Below are positions 14,052-23,920 of a stretch of 64,000 bases of DNA, one piece after another. The position numbers and the translations under genes are program-made. The notes below the pieces were generated by a model, which was not told the DNA's origin, ran no database searches, and worked only from the letters and a program-made list of their open reading frames with translations. The stretch is taken from NCBI GenBank assembly GCA_037318855.1, contig CP134874.1:3906598-3970597 (forward strand). Direction: 5' to 3'. Numbering within the stretch: the stretch's first letter is position 1; each line of letters begins with the position of its first letter. The stretch is from Candidatus Sedimenticola sp. (ex Thyasira tokunagai) (GTDB lineage Bacteria; Pseudomonadota; Gammaproteobacteria; Chromatiales; Chromatiaceae).

Positions 14052-14675
14052 TCACTCGGTGGCAATATTGGCAGCAATTGCCATTTTCACAAGATCAGCG
14101 AGTGAAGCGGCTTCCATCTTTTCCATTACGCGGGCACGGTGAGCCTCCACCGTTTTGGCACTCACACCCAGTTCCGTGGCGATCTCCTTATTAGCGCGAC
14201 CGTTGGTCACCATCTCCATCACCTCATGTTCTCTGGGAGTGAGGTGTGCCAGACGCGTGGCAATCACCGCCTGCTCCGCCTGCTGGGAGCGCTGCTCCAC
14301 ATCGAGAGCAAGAGCGTTTCTGATGCTGTCGAGCAGCAGTTCATCATTGAACGGTTTCTCGATAAAATCTACCGCCCCTACTTTCATCGCCCGTACCGCC
14401 ATCGGCACATCGCCATGGCCGGTAATGATGATGATGGGGATCCGGATCTGCTGTTCGATAAAATACTCTTGCAACTCCAGACCGCTCATCCCCGGCATGC
14501 GTACATCCAGCAACAGGCAGCCTGCGCGCCCCGGATAGTAGCCACGAATAAACTCATCGGCGGAAGCGAAGACTTCGACATTCATTCCGACCGTCTCTAT
14601 CAGCCACTTTAGTGAACTGCGCATCGCCTGGTCGTCATCGACAACAAATACGGTAGCTTTATTGTTCATCATCAT
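14052..14675 (-). CDS. FixJ-type response regulator (receiver + LuxR HTH)
   Basis: The 207-residue protein has a receiver domain at residues ~8-120: VDDDQAM acidic pair, phospho-acceptor Asp in CLLLDVRMPGMSG, Thr/Ser in IIIITGHGD, and conserved Lys in DFIEKPF. A LuxR/NarL-type helix-turn-helix follows at ~143-200 (LTPREHEVMEMVTNGRANKEIATELGVSAKTVEAHRARVMEKM). This architecture is FixJ/TtrR-like. It overlaps the end of the sensor kinase gene by 17 bp, so the two form one operon and a cognate pair. Target genes are not evident. Three start Met codons in a row leave the start uncertain by two residues. Confidence 0.92.
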   Translation of the reverse strand: MMMNNKATVFVVDDDQAMRSSLKWLIETVGMNVEVFASADEFIRGYYPGRAGCLLLDVRMPGMSGLELQEYFIEQQIRIPIIIITGHGDVPMAVRAMKVGAVDFIEKPFNDELLLDSIRNALALDVEQRSQQAEQAVIATRLAHLTPREHEVMEMVTNGRANKEIATELGVSAKTVEAHRARVMEKMEAASLADLVKMAIAANIATE

Positions 14676-17214
14676 CCCTATAGCTCGGTAAAATCACGGA
14701 GAAGCAGGTACCGCCCTCCTCCGGACACTCAACGGTGATAGCGCCGTTGTGATCTTCAATAATGGTCTTGCTGATGACCAGCCCCATGCCCATACCACTC
14801 TCCTTGGTGGTGAAGAAGGGCTCGAACAGGCGCCCTCTGGCCTCTTCATCGATCCCCGTGCCTGAATCCACCACTTCGACACAGACCCTGCCATCATTTT
14901 TACAGTAAGCACGAATCAACAGCCTGCGTTTATCTTCCGGTATCTCCATCAATGCATCAAGTGCATTCCGCAGCAGATTGAGCAGTACCTGCTCTATCTG
15001 CACCACATCCAGCCGTACCGGAAGGTAGTTGAGCCCCAACTCCTGCTCAATGAAGACATTAGCCTTTCTCGCTTCGAACTCGACGAAACTGCACACCTCT
15101 CTCGCCACATCGCCGATATCGGCAACCGTTCTCACCGGTGCCTGCTTGCCGATCAGCGCACGTAGGCGGCGGATAATTTCACCTGCCCTGTCTGCCTGGG
15201 TATTGACCTGAGCCAGCGCATGGAGAATATCATCACTCCCCTGACCACTAAGCTGTAGGCGGCGAACACAGCCGTTGGCGTAATTGGCAATGGCCGATAA
15301 CGGCTGGTTCAGTTCATGGGCCAGGCCTGTTGCCATCTCCCCCATGGTACTGAGGCGACAGACATGCACCAGCTCTTGCTGATGTTCCCGTGCCTGCTGT
15401 TCAGCCTGACGCTCAGCGCTGATATCGCGCCCGTAGATATTGACATAGTCAAGGTCAACCACCGGTGACAGCTGTAAGGAATAGGTGCGCCGATCAAAGG
15501 AGACCTGGCTCTCCCAGTTACTGCCGGAGTCGAGCACTTCCGTCACGCGGTTACGCCAGTAGAGGGGGAGCGTCTGTGCCCGTTCGCAGCCCCAGTAGTG
15601 AAGCAGTGGGTCGCTCGATGGATTGGCATAGATGATCACGCCGGGGCGGTTTACCCGCAACACCGGGCTGGGGCTCTCTTCAGGAAACTTGGCGAGACTG
15701 CGAATCTCCTGCTCCGCCTTACGGCGGTTGGATATGTCATGCATATAGACGGTGAAGACCACCCGTGTCTGCAGCCTGATGGGTTTGATCGCCACCTCCA
15801 CAGGAAAAGCCACGCCTTCAAAGCTGACTGCGGTCATCTCCCACCGCTCCTCACCCAGCAGATCTTCCATCTGGTGGAGATAACGACCGAGCATGCGACG
15901 AAAGCTTGGGCGACTCTCCGGGTCGAGCATCAACGCGGAAAAATCGCGGCCAATGACATTCTCACGCTTATAACCAAAGATCTGTTCAGCCGTGTTATTG
16001 AACTCGATCACCTCTCCACCCTGGTCGACCGTGACAATCGAATCCAGCGCCGTCTCCAGCAACGTCCGTTTCAGTGCCTCCGACTCCTGAATCTCCGACT
16101 CATGCTGTAGCCGGACCTCATCTCTGGTCTCCCGCACCCCTTGAATAAACTGGTGAATCCAATCCTCCAGTACAAACAGCTGATTACCCTTTTTAAGCTC
16201 CGGCTGCCTCTTTCCCAGAGCGCGCTGTGAAAACACCGAGATACGCCGCAGTATCTGATTCAACCGTTCAGACAGGAGGAAGAACACCAGGGTAAATACA
16301 GAGACAAAAGCGATGGCGGCCACCAGCCTCTGCTGCAGATCAAACTCAGCCACCCGCTCGCGGGTCGCCTCGACAATGGAGTCAGGCACCAGGGTGGCAA
16401 ACTGCATATTGACGGCAGACCCCTCATACTCAAAAAATGACTGCGCGATGATCTGGTACTCTAGTTTAGCCTTATCAAACTGTGTTCCCGACGGCAGCCG
16501 CTTCTCATCGCTGCTGGCAAGAAAATGCTTGTCATCCGCCTCCAGCAGCCCGACGACGACATCGCCCTGGGTCACGCCCTGTTGGGATGAGATAAGAAAC
16601 TGCTCATTGAGCGGCACCAGCAACAGCAACGATCCCATAATCCTGCCGACAGCATCCTCTGCCACCTCGGAGATCAGAAGATAGGGTTTACGATCAAAAA
16701 TGGTAAGAGAGGAGAGCACCCGGTGTTCGCTCGACAGTGGTTCATTGGCGCCACTGAACTCTTTCGGCATGGGGAGATCACCCACCTGATAGATTTCACG
16801 ACTATGACCCTGGAGATCGAGCAGCAAAATGTGGCTCGGCTGCACCAGTGACAGCCAGAGTGATGCATCGGGTAACCATGGCGGCGTTTTTCTGTAGAAC
16901 CGTGGAGGACCAACATCATCGGCACGCCAATCGAGTGGGCGCAGATAGTTTGCCAGGTGACGGTGGTTGGCCAGTAGGCGGGTGGTTGAGCTGTGGGCCG
17001 CCACCGTGTTACTGAAGCGCACCAGTGTTTCACGTGCCTGCTGTTCCAGCCGAACCTTCAACTCCTCTGCAAAAATACTTCGTAGCGCCTGAGGCTGAAC
17101 CAGGTCGAGCACCAGCCAGACAAAGAGGCCGCAAAACAGCCCGATAAAGATAGAAAGCAACGGCATCGGTATCCGTCGCATCAGGGTAAGGCGGGATTTG
17201 AGATTTACAGCCAT
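14659..17214 (-). CDS. Membrane-bound PAS sensor histidine kinase
   Basis: The protein is about 851 residues from ATG 17214; a GTG at 17295 would add 27 unlikely residues. A TM helix (MPLLSIFIGLFCGLFVWLVLDLV) is followed by a ~260-residue periplasmic domain (CHASE-like) and a second TM (AAIAFVSVFTLVFFLLSERLN). Then come a PAS domain (ALDSIVTVDQGGEVIEFNNTAEQIFGY), a second PAS-like region (YANPSSDPLLHYWG), HisKA with the phospho-acceptor His in GLAHELNQPLSAIANYANG, and HATPase (LLRNALDALME; DSGTGIDEEARGRLFEPFFTTK; GMGMGLVI). The kinase core is of the FixL/DctB/TtrS group. There are no heme-binding PAS residues that I can confirm, so the signal is unknown. Partner: the overlapping FixJ-type regulator. 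Confidence 0.92.
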   Translation of the reverse strand: MAVNLKSRLTLMRRIPMPLLSIFIGLFCGLFVWLVLDLVQPQALRSIFAEELKVRLEQQARETLVRFSNTVAAHSSTTRLLANHRHLANYLRPLDWRADDVGPPRFYRKTPPWLPDASLWLSLVQPSHILLLDLQGHSREIYQVGDLPMPKEFSGANEPLSSEHRVLSSLTIFDRKPYLLISEVAEDAVGRIMGSLLLLVPLNEQFLISSQQGVTQGDVVVGLLEADDKHFLASSDEKRLPSGTQFDKAKLEYQIIAQSFFEYEGSAVNMQFATLVPDSIVEATRERVAEFDLQQRLVAAIAFVSVFTLVFFLLSERLNQILRRISVFSQRALGKRQPELKKGNQLFVLEDWIHQFIQGVRETRDEVRLQHESEIQESEALKRTLLETALDSIVTVDQGGEVIEFNNTAEQIFGYKRENVIGRDFSALMLDPESRPSFRRMLGRYLHQMEDLLGEERWEMTAVSFEGVAFPVEVAIKPIRLQTRVVFTVYMHDISNRRKAEQEIRSLAKFPEESPSPVLRVNRPGVIIYANPSSDPLLHYWGCERAQTLPLYWRNRVTEVLDSGSNWESQVSFDRRTYSLQLSPVVDLDYVNIYGRDISAERQAEQQAREHQQELVHVCRLSTMGEMATGLAHELNQPLSAIANYANGCVRRLQLSGQGSDDILHALAQVNTQADRAGEIIRRLRALIGKQAPVRTVADIGDVAREVCSFVEFEARKANVFIEQELGLNYLPVRLDVVQIEQVLLNLLRNALDALMEIPEDKRRLLIRAYCKNDGRVCVEVVDSGTGIDEEARGRLFEPFFTTKESGMGMGLVISKTIIEDHNGAITVECPEEGGTCFSVILPSYRDDDEQ

Positions 17215-17661
17215 GGTCGGGGTATTATGAGTCTCTTCCCCATCTACTGCCAGTTTGGTGGGAAGCTTGCCATTCCCGGCTGGGGTAAAAACCACAGCCG
17301 GGGTGGTAAGCAGTACAACGAGGAGACGATAATGCCTCCATCTTCCTTTGGCGCCTGGAAATCCAGGACTGGCTAATATGTTAGCCTTATTGTTGTGCGT
17401 ATCTGCATAGCTCTTTGCTGGGGGAATTCATTTTCTCCTCTGATGAAGGCGCTGAGAATTGTGAAAAATAGTGAATATACCAAGGGTTATCCCTAGGAAT
17501 CTGTCCGAAAATAGAGGACCTACTGCGGGAAAGCCCTTTTGGCCCATTTTTCCGCTCATTTTCGTTAAATAAGAGCAACTATTCGCCTCAAATGATCAAA
17601 AAAATGGACTCAAAATTGCCATCCCTCGCTACGACCCCTATTCTCGGACAGGCCCCTAGCC
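17215..17661. other. Intergenic region between divergent kinase and RDD genes
   Basis: It should hold both promoters. I see AT-rich blocks such as TTCGTTAAATAAGAGCAACTATT near 17560-17585 but no box pair strong enough to call, and no RNA gene or repeat. Confidence 0.35.
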
Positions 17662-18123
17662 ATGAGCGCTGAGATTATCGATATTGACCAGGCCGAAGCG
17701 CCGGGGCTCGCCCGTCTGCTGGCCGCTATACTCTATGACACCCTGCTGGTGGCCGGATTGCTGATGCTGGCATCGACCGCCGTCACTCTGCCGGTGGGGT
17801 GGTTCCTCAGCGAGGAGGCGATGACCGCCCTTCCTCAGCATCCCCTGTTCAGACTCTGGCTGGCTTCTGTAGCACCAACTTTTTTTATCTATTTCTGGCT
17901 TCGTGGGGGGCAGACCCTGGGGATGAAAAGTTGGAATATTATGGTGATTAGAACCGATGGCACTCCATTAAAATTAGCCGATGCCATACTGCGCTTTGTC
18001 GGTGCAATCATCTCCTGGCTTGCCCTGGGCCTGGGCTTTCTCTGGTTATTGGTTGACCGGGAAAACCGGACCTGGCATGACCGACTTTCCGGCACCCGGT
18101 TGATTATGCTGGAGAAGAAGTAA
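17662..18123 (+). CDS. RDD family membrane protein
   Basis: This 153-residue integral membrane protein starts MSAEIIDIDQAEAPGLARLLAAILYDTLLVAGLLML, with the Arg (ARLLA) and Asp (YDT) that give the RDD family its name. A second TM lies around ASVAPTFFIYFWLRGGQTLGMKSWNIMVIR and a third at IISWLALGLGFLWLLVDRENRTWHDRLSGTRLI. WHDRLSGT with the final Asp is the family hallmark. RDD proteins are small, widely conserved and mostly of unknown role. It is convergent with gltA, with only nine bases between the stops. Confidence 0.88.
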   Translation: MSAEIIDIDQAEAPGLARLLAAILYDTLLVAGLLMLASTAVTLPVGWFLSEEAMTALPQHPLFRLWLASVAPTFFIYFWLRGGQTLGMKSWNIMVIRTDGTPLKLADAILRFVGAIISWLALGLGFLWLLVDRENRTWHDRLSGTRLIMLEKK

Positions 18124-18132
18124 TCATCTCTT

Positions 18133-19419
18133 CTATTCACGCCCCGGCATTGGAGAGTAGTCGGTCATTCCATTGCCTGTATAGATCTGGCGCGGGCGGT
18201 TGATGCGGCCACCGGCCTCATGCTGCTCCCACCAGTGTGCAATCCAGCCCGGCAGCCGACCCATGGCGAAGATCACCGTGAACATATTCACGGGGATACC
18301 GATGGCACGGAGGATAATGCCGCTGTAGAAATCGACATTGGGATAGAGCTTACGCTCTATAAAATAGGGATCTTCCAAAGCAATCTGCTCCAGGCCACGG
18401 GCAATATCGAGGAGAGGATCTTTCTTTCCCAACTTTGGCAGCAGCTCTTCGGCGATCTGGCCCAGTATCTTGGCGCGGGGATCGAAGTTTTTATAGACCC
18501 TGTGACCAAAGCCCATCAGGCGCACACCGCTGTTTTTATCCTTGGCCAGTTTGACATACTCCTGTGGAGTGAGGTTGCCATCATGAATCTCCTGCAGCAT
18601 CTCCAGCACCGCCACATTGGCACCACCGTGCAGCGGTCCCCAGAGAGCACTGATACCGGCCGAGCAGGAGGCGAACAGATTGGCATGACTGGAGCCGACC
18701 ATCCGTACTGTTGAAGTGGAGCAGTTCTGCTCATGATCAGCGTGAAGGATCAGGATCATGTTGAGGGCATCACGGATGAGCTCATCACAGAGAAACTGCT
18801 CATAGGGCATAGAGAACATCATGTGCAGGAAGTTGGGCACATATTTGATCGTGGGGTCCGGGTAGATATAGGGCAGACCCTGGGAGTGCCGATAGGAGAA
18901 AGCTGCGATGGTGCGGATCTTACTGATCAGCCGGGCCGAGGCGGCCCAGAACTGCTCACGGTTCTCGAATTCGAGGTACTCAGGATGAAAGCAGGAGAGC
19001 GCATTAACCATGGATGAGAGAATCGCCATCGGGTGCGCCTTGCGCGGGAAGCTGTCGAAGTGATGCTTCATCCCCTCGTCGATATTGGCTTCATGAGTCA
19101 ATACCTCTGCAAATTCTCGGTACTCACTGGTAGCGGGTAGACGGCCGAAGATCAGTAGCCAGGCAACTTCGATAAAGTTTGGGCCGTTTGCAAACTGTTC
19201 GATAGGAATACCGCGGTAACGCAATATGCCCTTCTCTCCATCAATGTAAGTGATGGCACTTTCACAGCTACCGGTGTTGACATAGCCTTGGTCGAGGGTG
19301 ATGTGGCCGGTTCTGGCCCTAAGGGTGGAAATATCTATACCGCGCTCATTCTCTGAGCCGACAGTGATAGGGAAGTCGTACTCTTTGCCGTCGAGTGTAA
19401 GGATCGCCTTGTCTGACAT
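18133..19419 (-). CDS. gltA: Citrate synthase (type II, hexameric-type)
   Basis: The enzyme condenses oxaloacetate and acetyl-CoA at the entry to the TCA cycle. The 428-residue length fits Gram-negative GltA. The start at 19419 (MSDKAILTLDGKEYDFPI) follows AAGGTGCG; a codon three residues earlier is less likely. Active-site segments are LHADHEQNCSTSTVRM, the substrate-binding GFGHRVYKNFDPRAK, and the Asp in LYPNVDFYSGI. The N-terminal beta-strand domain used for NADH regulation in this group is present (residues 1-60). It stands alone, divergent from nothing nearby; 229 bp separate it from lptG upstream. Confidence 0.97.
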   Translation of the reverse strand: MSDKAILTLDGKEYDFPITVGSENERGIDISTLRARTGHITLDQGYVNTGSCESAITYIDGEKGILRYRGIPIEQFANGPNFIEVAWLLIFGRLPATSEYREFAEVLTHEANIDEGMKHHFDSFPRKAHPMAILSSMVNALSCFHPEYLEFENREQFWAASARLISKIRTIAAFSYRHSQGLPYIYPDPTIKYVPNFLHMMFSMPYEQFLCDELIRDALNMILILHADHEQNCSTSTVRMVGSSHANLFASCSAGISALWGPLHGGANVAVLEMLQEIHDGNLTPQEYVKLAKDKNSGVRLMGFGHRVYKNFDPRAKILGQIAEELLPKLGKKDPLLDIARGLEQIALEDPYFIERKLYPNVDFYSGIILRAIGIPVNMFTVIFAMGRLPGWIAHWWEQHEAGGRINRPRQIYTGNGMTDYSPMPGRE

Positions 19420-19647
19420 AATTCGCACCTTATTCGTGATTATATACGCTTGGTATTTACTTACATCGGCGCGGATAATAACGAATTTATAGTATTTTAT
19501 CTAGGTATAGAGTCAGTTAATAATGTAGCAGGTCATGGTGGTTTGTGTTAGGAAAATAGCAAAAGTTTCAGCTTCTTTTTCCATACAAAAAGTGGAGCAA
19601 AAGGTAAGCTGCCTGTTACTTTTGCAACACCCAACAGCAGTGAGAAG

Positions 19648-20712
19648 CTAGTGGATTCGGCGTACAAACAAGAAACCGAGGAGGAGAAAAGCCAATGCGG
19701 GAAAGGCGGCGGCAAACAGCGGATTGAGAGAGTAGACCACCGCCATATGGCCAAACGCTTTATTGAGGAGAAAAAAAATCAAACCCAGGAGTGCGCCGGC
19801 AAAGATCCGCTGACCGACACCGACTGTGCGCAACATGCCGAAGACAAACGGCACAGAAAGAAAGACCATCACCAGCGTCACCAACGGGGTGATGATTTTA
19901 CTCCAGAAGGCGACCTCGTAGATGACCGCTTCCTGACCGTTTTCATGCATAAAGTTGATGTAGTGGTAGAGGCCCCAGACCGGCAGCATGGTGGGGCGCA
20001 CCACCACCACATCGAGCAGACTGGGATTGAGCATAGAGTCCCAGGTGGCCTGATCGAGCTGTCGGCTGGTGACACCACCATCGGTAAAGGTGGTCTGCAG
20101 AATTCCATTCAGCAACCAGTGGTCGTCCTGGTAACGGGCAAATTTTGCGTGGGTGGCGACCTGCAGTTTCTGGTCGTCAGAAATCTCGTAGATGTAGATA
20201 TCCTGTAGCTGTGATCCCGGCAATATCTGACGGATATTGACAAAGGCGTTCTCATCCCGCGCCCAGAAACCGTACTTTGACTTCAGGGTGATCTGATTGG
20301 CCATCTTGGATGAACGCATCCGCTCCGCATACTGCTCGGTCTTCGGCGCCACCACCTCGCCCACCAGTATCACCGCCAACATTACCAGCGCACCCGCCTT
20401 CATCACCGAGCGGATGATACGCGCCAAAGAGACCCCGGCCGAGCGGATGGCCACAAGCTCAGAGTGGCTTGCCAGGCCACCAAGTCCTACCAGGCTCCCC
20501 AGCAGGACCGCCATGGGAAAGACCTCATAGGCACGACGGGGTAGTACAAGAAAGACATAAAAAAAGGCGTCACCAAGAACATAATTGCCTTTACCTATAT
20601 CATCCAACTCATCCATCAGGGTGACAAAACCAACCAGGATGATCAGTACCAGCAGCGTCACCAAAATACTCATGACGACAGTGCGTCTTATATAGGCGTC
20701 CAGAATCCTCAT
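19648..20712 (-). CDS. lptG: LPS export ABC permease LptG
   Basis: This 354-residue protein (start MRILDAYIRRTVVMSILVTLLVL) has the YjgP/YjgQ fold: TM1 at ~14-34, TM2-3 at ~60-120 with MAVLLGSLVGLGGLASHSELVAIRSAG (the coupling helix that contacts the LptB ATPase), a periplasmic beta-jellyroll at ~130-260, and three TM helices at the end (IITPLVTLVMVFLSVPFVFGML...). With LptF, LptB and LptC it drives LPS from the inner membrane toward the outer membrane. The start overlaps the lptF stop by four bases, so the order in the operon is lptF-lptG. Confidence 0.96.
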   Translation of the reverse strand: MRILDAYIRRTVVMSILVTLLVLIILVGFVTLMDELDDIGKGNYVLGDAFFYVFLVLPRRAYEVFPMAVLLGSLVGLGGLASHSELVAIRSAGVSLARIIRSVMKAGALVMLAVILVGEVVAPKTEQYAERMRSSKMANQITLKSKYGFWARDENAFVNIRQILPGSQLQDIYIYEISDDQKLQVATHAKFARYQDDHWLLNGILQTTFTDGGVTSRQLDQATWDSMLNPSLLDVVVVRPTMLPVWGLYHYINFMHENGQEAVIYEVAFWSKIITPLVTLVMVFLSVPFVFGMLRTVGVGQRIFAGALLGLIFFLLNKAFGHMAVVYSLNPLFAAAFPALAFLLLGFLFVRRIH

Positions 20713-21818
20713 GAACGCAACCCCCTGTAGAGTCGACCAAGTTTATGGCTGAGCGCCGGTGACCTGAGTGACAATAACAGCCCCACCAGCAGTAACATAA
20801 AGGGGTGTACCCACCAGCGCCCCATCCAGGGCGACGTCGTGCCCTTGACCATCCAGTCACCGGACACCGCCTGGAAATTGAGGAAAATCACGTAGACGAG
20901 AATGGCCAGTACCATCCGGCCGTAAATCCCCTCCCGAGGTAGTGATTTACTCAACGGAATACTGATAATGGTAAAAATAATGACTGCAACCGGGAACATC
21001 ATGCGCAGCTCGAATTCCGACATCTCATGGATCTTGGATGAATTGAAAAGATGACTGGTGGGGAGTGCCTTGGCCGGTATCACCTTATCGCTTGAACTGT
21101 TTTTATCCAGCAGAATGGCGTATGTATCAAAGTCACCGGTGGTATACAGATTATCACCGGGTGTACCCTCATAGCGGTGGCCGTTGGTGAGTACCAGATA
21201 GTGGCCACCGGTCTTATGGTCAACGTACTGATACCCCTCGTTAGCAGAAATCAGCCCCAACTCGCCGTGTTTACGATTTTGTACAAAAACCTTGTGCAAG
21301 CGGCTTTTGTCCTCAGACATCGACTCCACGTAAAACAGCAGATCACCGCCGCTAAACTCGTTGAAACGACCGGAGACCGCCGTCTCAAGCTCTGCCGTCT
21401 GCTCCTCCTGTGACTGCATGATTTTCTCTTTGTTGAGATTTGCCCAGGGCAAAAGAGAGAGGGTCAGCCAGGCGACCAGGGCGGTAACCGGCAGGGCCGC
21501 CAGCAGAAAGGCACGATAGACTCTAAAAGTACCCACACCGCCTACCGCCAGGGCGGTCATTTCACTGTCCCGATACATTCGTCCCAGGGTTGAGAGGATG
21601 GCAAAGAAGAAGGCTGCAGGCATCACCTGACCCAGCACCTCCAGCACCTCCATGCCAAGAAGTTTCATCAGCACTCCGGTGGTGATGGCGCCGGAGGCGG
21701 CATCCTGGAGAATCTGGATATAACTCTGACTCACCACTATCAACATCAATACAATGATGATGGCAAGAAAAGTCTTGCTCACCTCACGCAGGATATAGCG
21801 GTCGATAATTGATAGCAT
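20709..21818 (-). CDS. lptF: LPS export ABC permease LptF
   Basis: The 369-residue protein begins MLSIIDRYILREVSKTFLAIIIVLMLIV. TM helices flank a central periplasmic domain (~130-260), with the FxxxL-coupling region AAFFFAILSTLGRMYRDSEMTALAVGG, which is the LptF counterpart of the LptB-binding helix. The periplasmic part contains FSGGDLLFYVESMSEDKSRLHKVFVQ. It is first in the lptF-lptG pair and divergent from pepA with 172 bp between starts, the arrangement seen in many gammaproteobacteria. Confidence 0.96.
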   Translation of the reverse strand: MLSIIDRYILREVSKTFLAIIIVLMLIVVSQSYIQILQDAASGAITTGVLMKLLGMEVLEVLGQVMPAAFFFAILSTLGRMYRDSEMTALAVGGVGTFRVYRAFLLAALPVTALVAWLTLSLLPWANLNKEKIMQSQEEQTAELETAVSGRFNEFSGGDLLFYVESMSEDKSRLHKVFVQNRKHGELGLISANEGYQYVDHKTGGHYLVLTNGHRYEGTPGDNLYTTGDFDTYAILLDKNSSSDKVIPAKALPTSHLFNSSKIHEMSEFELRMMFPVAVIIFTIISIPLSKSLPREGIYGRMVLAILVYVIFLNFQAVSGDWMVKGTTSPWMGRWWVHPFMLLLVGLLLSLRSPALSHKLGRLYRGLRS

Positions 21819-21990
21819 AGGTTTAACGGCAGAAGTTATCAGTTGTCAGTAGCGGCGTCTGTGGACTAACCTTGGCGTTTCAGGCACCGGCGCCAGAATA
21901 GCATATTCTGTGCATCCAATCTGACTGACCAACACCCGCTTACCGGGAAGCACAACACCCTGGCGGGATTGCACACCATTAGGAGAAGTT

Positions 21991-23490
21991 ATGGAGTATT
22001 CCCTCAAATCGGGTAATCCGGCAACACAACCCACCGCCTGCCTGGTGCTGGGTGTCTTTTCACGGCGCAAGCTGAGCGATTCTGCGATGGTGGTAGACAA
22101 GGCGAGTGGCGGTTATCTGGAGAATATCCTGAAAAAGGGGGATATGGACGGTAACGACGGCCAGACAGTGATGCTCTATGACGTTCCGGGAATTCGTGCC
22201 CAACGGCTGCTGCTTGTTGGACTGGGAAGCGAGAAAGAGCTCAACCTCAGCGCCTACCGCAAGGTGATGAAGCTGATCACCGGCCAACTCAACCAGGGAC
22301 ACACCATTGAGGCACTCTGCGCACTGACCACCCTACAGCCCAAGGAGTGCAACAGCTATCGTCTGCTGCGTGAGTCGGTAGCTGCAATAGAAGAGAAGGT
22401 GTACCGCTTTGATCAGTGCAAAAGCGAGGCTAAACCGCCTAAGCGGCCGCTCAAGCGGATCAGCTTTCTCATCACCGACAACCGCACTCGCAAACAAGGG
22501 GAGCAGGCAATAGCTCATGGCCGCGCCATCGCCGCCGGCACGACCCTGGCAAAGGATCTCTCCAACCTACCCGGTAACATCTGCACACCGACCTACCTGG
22601 CAAAACAGGCGCGAAGCCTGGGCAAAAAGTCGGAAAAGATGAAGGTGCGTGTTCTCGAAGAGAAACAGATGTCGGCACTGGGCATGGGCTCCCTGCTCTC
22701 AGTCTCCCGCGGCAGCCGCCAAGGGGCGAAGCTGATCATCATGGAGTACAACGGCGGCAAGAAGGGCGAGAAGCCGGTGGTACTGGTAGGCAAGGGGCTC
22801 ACTTTCGACTCCGGCGGCATCTCGCTCAAGCCCGGCGCCGCCATGGATGAGATGAAATACGATATGTGTGGCGGTGCAAGTGTATTCGGCACACTGGCCG
22901 CCTGCGTCGAGATGGCGCTGCCGATCAACCTGATCGGTATCGTCCCCTCATCGGAGAATATGCCCGATGGTGATGCCAACAAACCGGGGGATATCGTCAC
23001 CAGCATGTCGGGGCAGACCATCGAAGTGCTGAACACCGACGCCGAGGGCCGTTTGATCCTTTGTGACGCCCTCACCTATGCCGAGCGTTTCAATCCTGCT
23101 GCGGTGGTCGACATTGCCACGCTCACCGGCGCCTGCGTCGTCGCTCTCGGCGCCCATGCCACCGGCCTGCTGGGTAATAACGACGCCCTCGCCAACGAGC
23201 TGTTGGCGGCGGGTACCGCCAGTGGTGACCGCGCCTGGCAGCTGCCGATGTGGGATGATTACCAGGGCCAGCTCGACAGTAACTTCGCCGATATCGCCAA
23301 CATCGGTGGTAAGGGTGGTGGCACCATCACCGCCGCCTGTTTCCTCTCCCGCTTCACCAAGAAGATGAAGTGGGCTCATCTGGATATCGCCGGCACCGCC
23401 TGGAAAAGCGGAGCGCAAAAAGGTGCCACCGGCCGACCGGTGCCGCTGCTCAGCGAGTTCCTGCTCAAGCGTTGCGGGCTATCGAAATGA
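21991..23490 (+). CDS. pepA: Leucyl aminopeptidase (M17 family)
   Basis: This 499-residue cytosolic two-metal exopeptidase removes N-terminal residues from peptides. The N-terminal domain (1-~165) precedes the catalytic domain with VLVGKGLTFDSGGISLKPG (metal-binding Lys/Asp), MKYDMCGGASVFGT, and the M17 signature NTDAEGRLIL with the metal-binding Asp and Glu. It is followed by TGACVVALG and GGTITAACFLSRF. E. coli PepA also binds DNA in Xer recombination and carAB control, but that role cannot be seen here. The stop overlaps the start of holC (ATGA), so the genes are coupled. Confidence 0.97.
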   Translation: MEYSLKSGNPATQPTACLVLGVFSRRKLSDSAMVVDKASGGYLENILKKGDMDGNDGQTVMLYDVPGIRAQRLLLVGLGSEKELNLSAYRKVMKLITGQLNQGHTIEALCALTTLQPKECNSYRLLRESVAAIEEKVYRFDQCKSEAKPPKRPLKRISFLITDNRTRKQGEQAIAHGRAIAAGTTLAKDLSNLPGNICTPTYLAKQARSLGKKSEKMKVRVLEEKQMSALGMGSLLSVSRGSRQGAKLIIMEYNGGKKGEKPVVLVGKGLTFDSGGISLKPGAAMDEMKYDMCGGASVFGTLAACVEMALPINLIGIVPSSENMPDGDANKPGDIVTSMSGQTIEVLNTDAEGRLILCDALTYAERFNPAAVVDIATLTGACVVALGAHATGLLGNNDALANELLAAGTASGDRAWQLPMWDDYQGQLDSNFADIANIGGKGGGTITAACFLSRFTKKMKWAHLDIAGTAWKSGAQKGATGRPVPLLSEFLLKRCGLSK

Positions 23491-23918
23491 CCCAGGTGGA
23501 TTTCTACATTTTAGGTGACCAGGCAAAGGGAGACCGTTATCTGCTTGCCTGCCGCATTGCAGAGAAAGCGCTTGGCCAGAGTCGCAGAATCTACCTACAC
23601 ACCAATTCGGCGGCGGAGTCACAGCATCTCGATCGCCTGATGTGGACCTATAAGGATGACGGTTTCCTACCCCACTGCCTACTTGGAAAAGGGGATCAAT
23701 CGCTCAATCCGGTACTTATCGGTAATGCCACAGCTCCAGATGATGAGCATGACGTACTGATCAATCTCGCCAATGAAGTACCCGACTTTTTCAGCCGCTT
23801 CGAAAGGGTTGCCGAATTGATAGATAAAGATCCCGAAGTACGTACCGCCGGGCGTAACCGCTTCCGCCTCTACCGAGACCGCGGCTATACCCTCAAAACT
23901 CACAATATTGAGAAGTGA
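23487..23918 (+). CDS. holC: DNA polymerase III subunit chi
   Basis: The 143-residue protein starts at the ATG that overlaps the pepA stop. Features of the chi family are MTQVDFYILGDQAKGDRYLLACRIAEKAL at the N-terminus, IYLHTNSAAESQHLDRLMWTYKDDGFLPHCL, PVLIGNATAPDDEHDVLINLANEVPDFFSRFERVAELID, and the C-terminal GRNRFRLYRDRGYTLKTHNI. Chi links the clamp loader (through psi) to single-strand binding protein. pepA-holC is a conserved gammaproteobacterial pair. Here valS does not follow directly, unlike in many relatives. Confidence 0.95.
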   Translation: MTQVDFYILGDQAKGDRYLLACRIAEKALGQSRRIYLHTNSAAESQHLDRLMWTYKDDGFLPHCLLGKGDQSLNPVLIGNATAPDDEHDVLINLANEVPDFFSRFERVAELIDKDPEVRTAGRNRFRLYRDRGYTLKTHNIEK

Positions 23919-23920
23919 TC